Shown: positions 8,163 to 16,287 of the stretch, piece after piece | Numbering within the stretch: the first letter of the stretch is position 1 | Layout: each line of letters opens with the position of its first letter | Program-made: the position numbers and the translations under genes | Origin: Acidobacteriota bacterium | GTDB lineage: Bacteria > Acidobacteriota > Terriglobia > Bryobacterales > Bryobacteraceae | Reading direction: 5' to 3' | DNA length: 64,000 nucleotides | NCBI GenBank assembly: GCA_014584705.1 | Contig: JACTMJ010000014.1 | Location: 124,001-188,000, forward strand | The notes under the pieces: generated by a model | Database searches by the model: none | Told to the model about the DNA's origin: nothing | Seen by the model: only the letters and a program-made list of their open reading frames with translations

Positions 8163-9616
8163 ACGTCGCAAGAAGAAAGCCCCGTACCGCGCGCATTGGC
8201 GTCTTTGGAGTGGGCTACCACGTCTACTGGAACCAGTTCCCTGGACTTCTCGACGAACTGACGGCTAAGCTCGATGTACTTGTCCAGCGAGTGAAGGCTA
8301 CCGGTGCTACAGCGGAGAACTTCGGCATTGTGGACAAGGCGCAGGACGCCTATGCGCTGCTGCCGCGGCTCAAGTCCGCCGATCTCGATCTGGTGTTTTG
8401 CGACATGCTCACGTACGCCACATCGGCGACGTTCGGCGCGATCGTGCGCAATCTCGATGTGCCGATCGTGCTCGTAGCCCTGCAACCGCTGGCGGCCATG
8501 GACTACGGCCGGGCCACTACCCACATGCAGTTGGCGAACGACGACTTCTGTTCCGTGCCCGAGTTTCTTGGCGTCGCCATTCGTATGGGAAAGCGCCCCC
8601 CGAAAGTGATCCTGGGCACCCTCGAAAACGACCCCGCCGCGGAGGCGGAAATCGTCGAATGGTGCGAGATCGCCATGGCTCTGCATGACGTGAAGCGCGC
8701 CCGCATTGGCCACTTCGGACACCCCATTGAGCACATGCTCGACATGCAGACTGACCAGACCGCACTGACCGCTGCATTCGGCTGCCACGTCGTCCAGACC
8801 GAGGCCGATGAACTGCTGCGATTCAGCCGCGACATCGGCGAGGATGCCCTCGAACGTAAGAGCCGAGAGATTCTCGATCTTTTCGATACACCAGATCCTG
8901 GTATCGATCCTGTCACGACCAAGCTGACGGGCGATCACCTCCGTAGCGCGGCCCATGCGGCCGTGACGCTGGACCGCTTTGTGGAGCACCATGAACTCGA
9001 CGGTCTTGCGTACTACTACGAAGGGGAAGCAGGCAGCCCGCTGCGCGGTTTGGTGACGAACCTGATTGTGGGCAATTCGCTGCTGACGGCTGCCGGGTTC
9101 CCCATGTGCGGGGAATCGGACCTGAAGACGTGCATCGCCATGCTTCTGATGGACCGCCTGGGAATCGGCGGCAGCTTCGCCGAGTTCCATCCCGTGGACT
9201 TCCGCGAAGGCTTCGTACTGGTGGGCCACGACGGCCCGCACCACATTAATATCGCCGACGGTAAACCTGTGCTGCGCTCTCTGCTGAAGTATCACGGGAA
9301 GCCGGGTAGTGGCGCGAGCGTGGAGTTCCGCATCAAGGCGGGTCCGATTACGATGATGAGCCTTGGTGTGAAGGCGGACGGCCGATTCAAGTTCATTCTG
9401 GCGGAGGGCGAGAGCGTCCAGGGCGCGATCCCCGCAACCGGCAACACGAACACCCGAGGATTCTTCGGCCCCGACATCCGGTCGTTCCTGAAGCGCTGGG
9501 TCCACGAAGGCCCGACCCACCACTTCGCCCTGGGCGTCGGCCATCGTGCGGGATCCCTGCGCCGGATCGCCGACGCGCTGGGTATGGAGAGCGTCATCAT
9601 TTCGGGAGGAAACTGA
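8159..9616 (+). CDS. L-arabinose/L-fucose isomerase family protein
   Basis: 485 residues. The metal and catalytic residues of L-arabinose isomerases can be placed: Glu319 (CGES, compare AEGDW in E. coli AraA), Glu342 (FAEFHPVDF), His357 (LVGHDGP) and His454/455 (GPTHHFALG). N-terminal Rossmann-like segments (ARIGVFGVGYHVYW; DLDLVFCDMLTYATSATF) fit the same fold. The family interconverts L-aldoses and L-ketoses with a divalent metal. The flanking GH106 gene releases L-rhamnose, so the substrate may be L-rhamnose or another deoxysugar, but this is inference. A longer in-frame ORF begins at 7835 but that part is antisense-free overlap with the MFS gene. Start 8159 gives the ATGA coupling. Confidence 0.82.
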   Translation: MNVARRKPRTARIGVFGVGYHVYWNQFPGLLDELTAKLDVLVQRVKATGATAENFGIVDKAQDAYALLPRLKSADLDLVFCDMLTYATSATFGAIVRNLDVPIVLVALQPLAAMDYGRATTHMQLANDDFCSVPEFLGVAIRMGKRPPKVILGTLENDPAAEAEIVEWCEIAMALHDVKRARIGHFGHPIEHMLDMQTDQTALTAAFGCHVVQTEADELLRFSRDIGEDALERKSREILDLFDTPDPGIDPVTTKLTGDHLRSAAHAAVTLDRFVEHHELDGLAYYYEGEAGSPLRGLVTNLIVGNSLLTAAGFPMCGESDLKTCIAMLLMDRLGIGGSFAEFHPVDFREGFVLVGHDGPHHINIADGKPVLRSLLKYHGKPGSGASVEFRIKAGPITMMSLGVKADGRFKFILAEGESVQGAIPATGNTNTRGFFGPDIRSFLKRWVHEGPTHHFALGVGHRAGSLRRIADALGMESVIISGGN

Positions 9617-9618
9617 CC

Positions 9619-12600
9619 ATGCGCAAGACCATGCTTGCGAGCGGGTCGATGCTGCTCGCCGCGCTCTTGTTGTCGTCCTGCGGCGCAAGGAGTCTGGATC
9701 TCGAGAACGGCTGGCGAAATCCGCCCAAGGAGGCCCGGCCCCACGTCTACTGGCTTTGGCTTAACGGTTACCTGGACCGGAAAGCCGCCCGCGCGGAACT
9801 CGAAGCCATGAAGAACGCGGGGTTCAGCGGAGTGCTGCTGTTCGACATGGGCGCGCGCGGCCCGAAGGAGGCTCAGCCTCCAGCCGGTCCGGCGTTTCTT
9901 GGGCCGGAATGGCTGTCGCAACTTAAGGAGATGCTCGCCGAGGCTAAGCGGCTCGGGTTGCAGGTGGATCTCTCCGTGGCCAGCAGTTGGGACATGGGCG
10001 GCGCATGGACCCAGCCCCAGCACGCGAGCATGGGGCTCTATCCCGCGGAAGCAGCCATCGAAGGAGGCCGCCTGGTGGAGATGGATCTTCCGTTTCCGCC
10101 ACCCCCGCCCGCGGCGCCGCTCGATGCCGCCGGCAAACCCGCCGTATGGCGGGATGCGGCCGTTTTGGCGGTACCCAGCGCGCGCCGCATTTCGGCACAT
10201 GAGTTCGTGTTCCGGCTCGATCTCACCGGCGCGGGCGACCTCAGGGAAGCCGTGCTCGACCAGGGAGAACCCGGAGACACACCCCTCTCCGCCACCCTTT
10301 CGCCCGTACGTGAATTCAGCATCGCCTTTTCAAGCGCCGGAATCGAAGACAGTGATTTTCGCGAAACCGTGCGTGGGACCCTCCCTCGAGCTGCTGGTCC
10401 GCATCGCTTCCCCCTTCCTCCCGGAACCCGCGCGAAGTACGCGCGCTTACGCTTGTTGAGCGCGTATGACTCCTCCCGGCCTCACTGGACCTTGGGTGAA
10501 TTCGCCCTGCTCGATAGCGGAGGCATCAATGTTGCCGGCTCTCACGCCGCGGATCGCACGCGCGATGGCGCGGACCTCATGCGCGCCTCGCCGGCCTACG
10601 GGAGTGGCCAGATGTGGAACCTGAACAACCTCCACGATGGGGAAACCGCTGGGCCGCGGGGCGTGTTTGCCACTCTCGGCGCACCTCCTTTCCACTTGAC
10701 TTCTCCCGAGGAGACGGTGAACCTCACCGCCTCCGTGGACCGAAACGGCCGTTTGCGCTGGCAAGCACCGGCGGGACGCTGGACAATCCTTCGTTACGTC
10801 CTCATGAATACCGGTGAGCGTCTGAAAGTCCCCAGCCCGAACTCCGACGGCCTGGCAACCGACCATTTCAGCGCCGACGCGACGAAGGCCCACATTGATA
10901 CCGTGAGCGCGCGGCTTAAGGAAGCCCTGGGAGATCTGCGATCGAGCGGATTGAAGAACCTCTATCTCGCGAGTTACGAGGTGGTGGGACAGGTTTGGTC
11001 GCCCGGATTTATCGAGGATTTCCGTCGTCTGCGCGGCTACGATATGACGCCCTACCTGCCAGCGGTCTTTGGCTCCACCATCGTCGATCAGGAAACCACC
11101 GCGCGCTTCCTGCATGACTATCAGAAAACTTTGAGCGATGTCCTTATCGCCGCCTACTACGGAGCGGCGCGGGAAGCGTCTGAACGTGCGGGACTTGGTA
11201 TCAAGTCCGAGGCCGGCGGCCCCGGCCCGCCCATTCACAACGTCCCCGTGGATTCCCTGTTGGCCAACGGTGCCATCAACGAAATTCAGGGCGAATTCTG
11301 GCCCTTCCGACCCGACGCGCATAGCCTCTGGGTGGTCAAGGAAACGGCCTCCGCCGGCCACCTCTATGGCAAGCAGTCGGTCCACATGGAGGCGTTCACA
11401 TCCACCCACCATTGGCACGAAGGGCCGCAAGATCTCAAGGCAAGCGCGGACCGCGTTTTCTGCGAGGGCGGCAACCACATGGTGTGGCACACCTGGAGCC
11501 ACGCCCCGAGTGAGGCGGGCAAACCGGGCTGGGTCTATGGCGCCGGCACCCACATCAACACGAACGTCACCTGGTGGCCCAAGGTTAAGCCCTTTGTTGA
11601 CTACCTCTCCCGCTCCTCCTTCCTGCTGCAACGTGGCCAGTTCGTGGGCGATGCACTCTTCTATTACGGAGATGGCGGGTACAAGTTTGTGCCGCCTCGG
11701 CAGCCTCAGCCCGGGCTAGGCCCCGGCTATGACTACGATTTCGTGAATTCCGACGTGATCCTGAAGCGGCTCAGCGTGAGAGAAGGCCGCTTCGTTCTGC
11801 CGGACGGCACGAGTTACGCCGTGCTTGTGCTGCCGGATGACGGAAGCGCCCAACCAGATGTACTAGCGAAGCTGGAGCAACTTGTCGCGGCGGGCGGAAC
11901 CGTGATCGGCTCAAAGCCGCGGCGAGCTTACGGGCTCGAGGGGTATCCGGCCAGTGAACAGCGCGTCCAGGAAATCGCCACCCGGATGTGGGGGGACCTG
12001 GACGGCCAAACCGCGACGAGCCGTTCGCACGGAAAGGGACGCGTGGTTTGGGGGCAGTCCCCGCGTCAGGTCCTGGAAGCCATGGGTATCAGTCCGGACG
12101 TTAGCGCGCCCCCCGAAGTCGACTTCACACACCGCCGCGACGGCCGGACGGATATCTACTTTGTCCGCAACACGACAGGATCCGCCACATCACCGACGGT
12201 AGCCTTCCGTGTGGCGGATCGAGAGCCCGAATTGTGGGATCCGGTTAGTGGCAGGATTGGCCCCGCATCCGCGTGGCAGCGCACGCTCGATGGCCGGACT
12301 GAAGTCTCCTTCGAGTTCGCGGCATACGGTTCCATGTTTGTCGTCTTCCGCCACCCGGCCAAGAGTGCAACGAATCCCACGGCATCACTAAAGCCAAGCA
12401 CTGCTTCACCGAAATTGGCCGCGCCCCTGGTGATTGGCGGCCCGTGGACGGTGGATTTCGAGAATGGTCCCCGTAGGGTTCCCTTCCCGGAACTGAGTTC
12501 CTGGACCACGCGCGCCGATCCAGCCATTCGCTATTTCTCCGGCGCGGCGCGGTACCGCACCAAGTTCAAGGTCCCCAAGGGATGGCGCGTGGGAAATCAT

Positions 12601-12921
12601 GGCGCACACCTCGATCTCGGCCGCCTTTGGACCATCGGCGACGTCTGGCTGAACGGCAAGCCGCTTGGCATCACCTGGACCCAGCCGTTCACGCTCGATG
12701 CCTCCGAGGCTCTGCGCGACGGAGAGAATGAACTAGTGGTTGAAATCATCAATACCTGGCACAATCGGCTGGTTGGTGATGCCAAACTGCCACCAGCCGA
12801 GCGCACCACGCGAACGAACATCGAGGTCTCCGCTGGGAAACCCTGGGCGGAACTGGAACCGCTCGACTCCGGTCTTTTCGGCCCGGTGCGGCTGATCGCC
12901 GTTCCTCGCGGGAGGCCTTGA
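9619..12921 (+). CDS. GH106 alpha-L-rhamnosidase-like lipoprotein
   Basis: 1100 residues. The N-terminus is a lipoprotein signal (lipobox LSSC near residue 18). Then PHVYWLWLNGYLDRKAAR and MKNAGFSGVLLFDMGARG, the characteristic opening of GH106 catalytic modules, followed by DLSVASSWDMGGAW, LYLASYEVVGQVWSPGF and IKSEAGGPG further on. The last ~190 residues are a galactose-binding-like beta-sandwich (DVWLNGKPLGITWTQPF; VVEIINTWHNRL). GH106 enzymes remove alpha-L-rhamnose from rhamnogalacturonan and related glycans by inversion. It sits 2 bases after the isomerase stop and so is the last gene of the operon. Probably anchored to the inner leaflet of the outer membrane or at the surface. Assignment to GH106 rests on motif recognition by eye. 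Confidence 0.8.
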   Translation: MRKTMLASGSMLLAALLLSSCGARSLDLENGWRNPPKEARPHVYWLWLNGYLDRKAARAELEAMKNAGFSGVLLFDMGARGPKEAQPPAGPAFLGPEWLSQLKEMLAEAKRLGLQVDLSVASSWDMGGAWTQPQHASMGLYPAEAAIEGGRLVEMDLPFPPPPPAAPLDAAGKPAVWRDAAVLAVPSARRISAHEFVFRLDLTGAGDLREAVLDQGEPGDTPLSATLSPVREFSIAFSSAGIEDSDFRETVRGTLPRAAGPHRFPLPPGTRAKYARLRLLSAYDSSRPHWTLGEFALLDSGGINVAGSHAADRTRDGADLMRASPAYGSGQMWNLNNLHDGETAGPRGVFATLGAPPFHLTSPEETVNLTASVDRNGRLRWQAPAGRWTILRYVLMNTGERLKVPSPNSDGLATDHFSADATKAHIDTVSARLKEALGDLRSSGLKNLYLASYEVVGQVWSPGFIEDFRRLRGYDMTPYLPAVFGSTIVDQETTARFLHDYQKTLSDVLIAAYYGAAREASERAGLGIKSEAGGPGPPIHNVPVDSLLANGAINEIQGEFWPFRPDAHSLWVVKETASAGHLYGKQSVHMEAFTSTHHWHEGPQDLKASADRVFCEGGNHMVWHTWSHAPSEAGKPGWVYGAGTHINTNVTWWPKVKPFVDYLSRSSFLLQRGQFVGDALFYYGDGGYKFVPPRQPQPGLGPGYDYDFVNSDVILKRLSVREGRFVLPDGTSYAVLVLPDDGSAQPDVLAKLEQLVAAGGTVIGSKPRRAYGLEGYPASEQRVQEIATRMWGDLDGQTATSRSHGKGRVVWGQSPRQVLEAMGISPDVSAPPEVDFTHRRDGRTDIYFVRNTTGSATSPTVAFRVADREPELWDPVSGRIGPASAWQRTLDGRTEVSFEFAAYGSMFVVFRHPAKSATNPTASLKPSTASPKLAAPLVIGGPWTVDFENGPRRVPFPELSSWTTRADPAIRYFSGAARYRTKFKVPKGWRVGNHGAHLDLGRLWTIGDVWLNGKPLGITWTQPFTLDASEALRDGENELVVEIINTWHNRLVGDAKLPPAERTTRTNIEVSAGKPWAELEPLDSGLFGPVRLIAVPRGRP

Positions 12922-12979
12922 CGGCGGGATTATTGGTGTACATCCGGGGGTGGAACTTTCGGGAAACGGGCAACACGAC

Positions 12980-13897
12980 CTATTTGCGGCTGAAGCGGGC
13001 GATCACCGCGCCATCACTGTTCGTGAGGACAAGATGATTTCCCTCGATGCGCTGGGCCGCGACGTTCTCGAAGACCTGGAAAAGCTCATCCTCGAGTTGC
13101 ATTCCGTTCCCAGGGCAAGCCATCTTTGTCGCCGCCAGCGGACCGAGGCGAAGACGATCCCCGTTCTGAGTGTATGGGCCTGTGAAGCGGTTACACCCAC
13201 CGAACCCGAATGCGCGCCGCTCCTTGCCATCAAATTCAATCGTTGGCTTGCGTTCGGCCACCACGGTCTTTCCATTCACTTCCGTAAGATCCCAAGCACC
13301 TTCCAGGCTGACGGGCGCCACTTCGCAACTCATTCCTTTCTCGGCATCGAGAAACTTTGCGATCACGAGTGTGGTTTCCGTACCGGGAGCATCCATTCGA
13401 GGCCTCTGCTCCAAGCGACCCTCAACGCGAATTCGCAACGGCGCTTGCGGCGGCAATCCGGCTTTCAGATATGCGCGTTCCGCATCGATGTGAGCCGCTT
13501 CGATTGCGACCGGATACCGGGTACCGGAATCACAGTCTCGAAACCGGGCGCTGTCCGCGAAGTAGACATACTCCCCCGTATAGATTCGGGAAGCCAGTTT
13601 GGTGGTGCTGCACTCTTTGAGGGTGAGTTCGCCGGAATAGAAGCTCGCTTCTTCTCCCTTGTTCCAGAACGTGGTGAAGCCATCGGTGAACCTGGCGCCG
13701 GAAGCAGAAGTGGCGAGTGGAAGAGTTATTCGTGGGTATCCCGCGATTCGTACGGTGACGGAATCTTTTGTCTTTGAGGTTGCACGGCGGTAATCGGCAC
13801 GGATATCCCGGCCCTCAGTGCAGTGGTAGACCACGGTACGGTTTTGAGCCGCCAGAGAAAGGGTGCACAACGCAGCGAAAAACGCGATCCGAATCAC
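12980..13897 (-). CDS. Exported MliC-like plus META (HslJ-like) domain protein
   Basis: 305 residues from the GTG at 13897, which is preceded by GGGGAGG and begins a signal peptide (IRIAFFAALCTLSLAAQ). Residues about 22-80 resemble MliC, the inhibitor of C-type lysozyme (VVYHCTEGRDIRADY, then FTDGFTTFWNKGEEASFYSG). Residues about 195-305 are a META/HslJ domain (LEGAWDLTEVNGKTV, FGGCNRFTGPY, MACPGNGMQLEDELFQVFENV). A middle segment of about 100 residues is unassigned. Both domains occur in envelope proteins of Gram-negative bacteria, and they are sometimes found together. Likely a periplasmic stress or lysozyme-defence protein. A longer upstream ORF (to 14155) lacks a signal peptide at its start and is not used. 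Confidence 0.72.
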   Translation of the reverse strand: MIRIAFFAALCTLSLAAQNRTVVYHCTEGRDIRADYRRATSKTKDSVTVRIAGYPRITLPLATSASGARFTDGFTTFWNKGEEASFYSGELTLKECSTTKLASRIYTGEYVYFADSARFRDCDSGTRYPVAIEAAHIDAERAYLKAGLPPQAPLRIRVEGRLEQRPRMDAPGTETTLVIAKFLDAEKGMSCEVAPVSLEGAWDLTEVNGKTVVAERKPTIEFDGKERRAFGFGGCNRFTGPYTQNGDRLRLGPLAATKMACPGNGMQLEDELFQVFENVAAQRIEGNHLVLTNSDGAVIARFSRK

Positions 13898-14242
13898 AGG
13901 AACCTCCCCGCGTACACAGATGCAACGTCGCAAAGTTAAGATTCCGGTGAGCCGTTCCCCCTTGCCCCGCGGGGAAGATGCCGGCCGCCGATGTGCTATC
14001 TTATTCCGCCACTTGGCTCGGTCGTCGTCGCGGCAATCCTGTACGCGCGTCTGAACAACCTTCAACCCTCGGATACCGTCTCGCCAGCGACTGCGCGGAA
14101 GGGCGCGAAACAGGTGATCCGCGATGATCATGCTGACATTTGCGAGTCGATCCATGTCCCTGCCGAGGGAAATAATGAAAGAAGCTCCGGAACTGCAGTG
14201 CGGTTCCGGAGCTTCCTGGAAACGGGCGATGAATCGTCGCGC
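13898..14242. other. Intergenic region between META protein and E2 gene
   Basis: 345 bases with no convincing gene. It holds the terminator of the E2 operon at 14181-14215 and, by position, the promoter of the reverse-strand MliC/META gene. A CCCCGCGGGG palindrome lies near 13966-13976; I cannot assign it a function. Confidence 0.5.
14181..14215 (-). terminator. Intrinsic terminator of the lpdA-lipB-E2 operon
   Basis: A perfect 13-bp stem (GAAGCTCCGGAAC at 14181-14193 with its complement at 14203-14215) around a 9-base loop, 28 bases past the E2 stop. On the reverse strand the stem is followed by TTTCATTATT, a moderately U-rich tail. Confidence 0.8.
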
Positions 14243-15565
14243 CTAGAGAACTTCTTCGCTCCAGTTCTCCAGCACGGACTTGACCCGCTGGCAGAACTGA
14301 TCGGCCAGCGCTCCGTCGATCAGGCGATGGTCGAAGGTGAGCGCCAGATAGGCCATGTCGCGGATGGCGATAGCATCGTCGATCACCACGACCTGCTTCT
14401 CCACGGCTCCCACACCCAAAATCGCGACCTGCGGCTGGTTGATGACTGGGGTGGCGAAGAGGCTGCCATAGCTGCCGAAGTTCGTAATGCTGAAGGTGCC
14501 GCCCTGCACTTCATCGGGCTTCAGTTGCTTGGAGCGGGCGCGGTTGGCGAGATCGGCGATAGAGCGCTGCAACCCCAGGACGTTCTTTTCGTCAGCGTTC
14601 TTGATCACGGGCACAATGAGCCCGTTCTCCAGCGCCACAGCGATGCCGATGTTCACCTCACTGTGGTAAAGCACGTTCGCGCCTTGGATGGAAGCGTTCA
14701 CGATCGGGAAGGCACGGAGCGCTTCCGCGGTAGCGCGGGTGATGAACGGCAGGAAGGTAAGGGAGAATCCGTACCGCTCCTTCACGGCGTTCTTCCGCGA
14801 GTTCCGCATCTTGGCGACTTTCGTCATATCCACGCGGTGCACGGTGGTGACATGCGCCGAGGTGTGCTTTGAAAGCACCATGTGCTCGGCGATCTTCTGT
14901 CGCATCGTGCTCATGGCTTCCACGCGCACCTTAGCGCCTTCGGCGGGTGCCACGGGGGCGACCTCGCCAGCGGAGGCAACGACCGGGGCGATATACGCGG
15001 GCGCAACAGGCGCGGCGGGGGCGGGAGCAGAGGGAGCAGCGGGAGCCGCCGTGGGGGCTTGCGCGCCACGCGCAAGATAGCTCTCGACATCCGCTTTGGT
15101 GATCCTGCCGCCGGCGCCGGTGCCGGTGATCAGGGACAGATCCAAATTGTTCTCACGGGCCATGCGCCGCACAAGAGGGGAAATCGGCCCAATATCTTCC
15201 GATGCCACGGCAGGAGCAGGTTCTGGAGCCTTTGGGGCAGCTTCCGCGGGCGCGGCCACAGGCGCGGCAGGGGCTGGGGCAGGGGCGGCCTTAGGCGCTT
15301 CCGCCGGTGCGGATGCCCCGCCGCCAGACGCTCCGTCATCGATCCGGCCTACGACCGTGTTGATCTGTACGGTGGCACCTGCTTCCACGAGCACTTCCTT
15401 GAGAACGCCGGCGGCGGGCGAAGGAATTTCGGTATCCACTTTGTCCGTGGAAATCTCGAACAGCGGTTCATCTCGCGCAACCGTGTCACCAGGCTGCTTC
15501 AACCACCGGGTCAATGTCCCCTCAACAATGCTCTCGCCCATTTGGGGCATCAATACGTCGGTCAT
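14243..15565 (-). CDS. 2-oxo acid dehydrogenase E2 (dihydrolipoamide acyltransferase)
   Basis: 440 residues. One lipoyl domain at 2-76 with the lipoylated Lys42 (ISTDKVD). An Ala/Pro-rich linker to about 122, an E3/E1-binding domain at 124-164 (ISPLVRRMARENNLDLSLITG), a second Ala/Pro linker, and the acyltransferase core ending in FDHRLIDGA (His413, Asp417). Motif QxPxMGESIxEGT is more like 2-oxoglutarate or branched-chain E2 (SucB/BkdB) than pyruvate E2. It is the third gene after lpdA and lipB, 56 bases past lipB, with AGGGAG ahead of the ATG. No E1 subunit is in the window, so the substrate cannot be settled. Confidence 0.92.
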   Translation of the reverse strand: MTDVLMPQMGESIVEGTLTRWLKQPGDTVARDEPLFEISTDKVDTEIPSPAAGVLKEVLVEAGATVQINTVVGRIDDGASGGGASAPAEAPKAAPAPAPAAPVAAPAEAAPKAPEPAPAVASEDIGPISPLVRRMARENNLDLSLITGTGAGGRITKADVESYLARGAQAPTAAPAAPSAPAPAAPVAPAYIAPVVASAGEVAPVAPAEGAKVRVEAMSTMRQKIAEHMVLSKHTSAHVTTVHRVDMTKVAKMRNSRKNAVKERYGFSLTFLPFITRATAEALRAFPIVNASIQGANVLYHSEVNIGIAVALENGLIVPVIKNADEKNVLGLQRSIADLANRARSKQLKPDEVQGGTFSITNFGSYGSLFATPVINQPQVAILGVGAVEKQVVVIDDAIAIRDMAYLALTFDHRLIDGALADQFCQRVKSVLENWSEEVL

Positions 15566-15621
15566 CTTCGCTTCTCCCTCTAATTTCCGGCTGGTTCGGG
15601 ATGCCGTCTCCCGCTATTTGA

Positions 15622-16287
15622 TCACGGCCTGGAAGCCGTTGTGACAAACTCTACCGAATCGAACGCAAACACTTCCCCAAACTTACCTGCCACGCGGGCG
15701 ATCACTTCTTCCCGCGTTGCCACAATCCCCAACACCTCCATGGAGGTAACGGGCAGACTGAGTCCGCAGGGCACGATATAGCGGAAATAGCTCAGGTCCG
15801 CGGTGTGATTGAGGGCGAATCCATGCGAACTCACCCAGCGGCTGATGTGGATGCCGATGGCAGCCACCTTCGCCCCACTCACCCAGACGCCAGTCATCCC
15901 CGGTTCCCTTCCGGCGCTCACCCCGTACAAAGCCAGCGCGCGGATGAGCGATTCCTCCACCGCCCGAACATACGCCACGACATCTCTCTTCCACCCGCGA
16001 AGGTCGAAGATGGGATATCCCACAATCTGCCCCGGGCCGTGATAGGTGACATCCCCGCCCCGGTTCGTTTCGTAATAACTGATCCCCGCCTTCGCTAGAA
16101 CCTCGGGCGATGCGAGCAGGTTAGATTCCTTCCCGTTTCGCCCCATGGTCACCACATGCGGGTGCTCCACCAACAAGAGCGTGTCCTGCCCCGACCCTTC
16201 TTGCCGGCGCACGATGTATTCGCGCTGCAGGTTGTACGCTTGCAGCCAGTCCATCCGCCCGAGGTCGAGCACTTCCAGCTTACGCAT
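15622..16287 (-). CDS. lipB: Lipoyl(octanoyl) transferase LipB
   Basis: 221 residues, the usual length. RGGDVTYHGPGQIVGYP at 77-92, Lys140 in VSGAKVAAIGI, SSHGFALN at 153-160 and the catalytic Cys174 in IVPCG are all in place. The enzyme transfers octanoyl from acyl carrier protein to lipoyl domains such as that of the neighbouring E2; LipA, which adds the sulfurs, is not in the window. The ATG overlaps the lpdA stop by 8 bases, so the genes are translationally linked. Confidence 0.95.
   Translation of the reverse strand: MRKLEVLDLGRMDWLQAYNLQREYIVRRQEGSGQDTLLLVEHPHVVTMGRNGKESNLLASPEVLAKAGISYYETNRGGDVTYHGPGQIVGYPIFDLRGWKRDVVAYVRAVEESLIRALALYGVSAGREPGMTGVWVSGAKVAAIGIHISRWVSSHGFALNHTADLSYFRYIVPCGLSLPVTSMEVLGIVATREEVIARVAGKFGEVFAFDSVEFVTTASRP

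Noticed and set aside
8087-9688. 533-codon open frame on the reverse strand over the isomerase
   Set aside because: No family resemblance, mirror of a strong coding frame on the plus strand; GC-rich shadow.
10447-11631. 394-codon reverse frame in the GH106 gene
   Set aside because: No start signal or homology; shadow of GH106.
12950-13777. 275-codon plus-strand frame over the MliC/META gene
   Set aside because: Shadow frame; the reverse strand has signal peptide and domain motifs.
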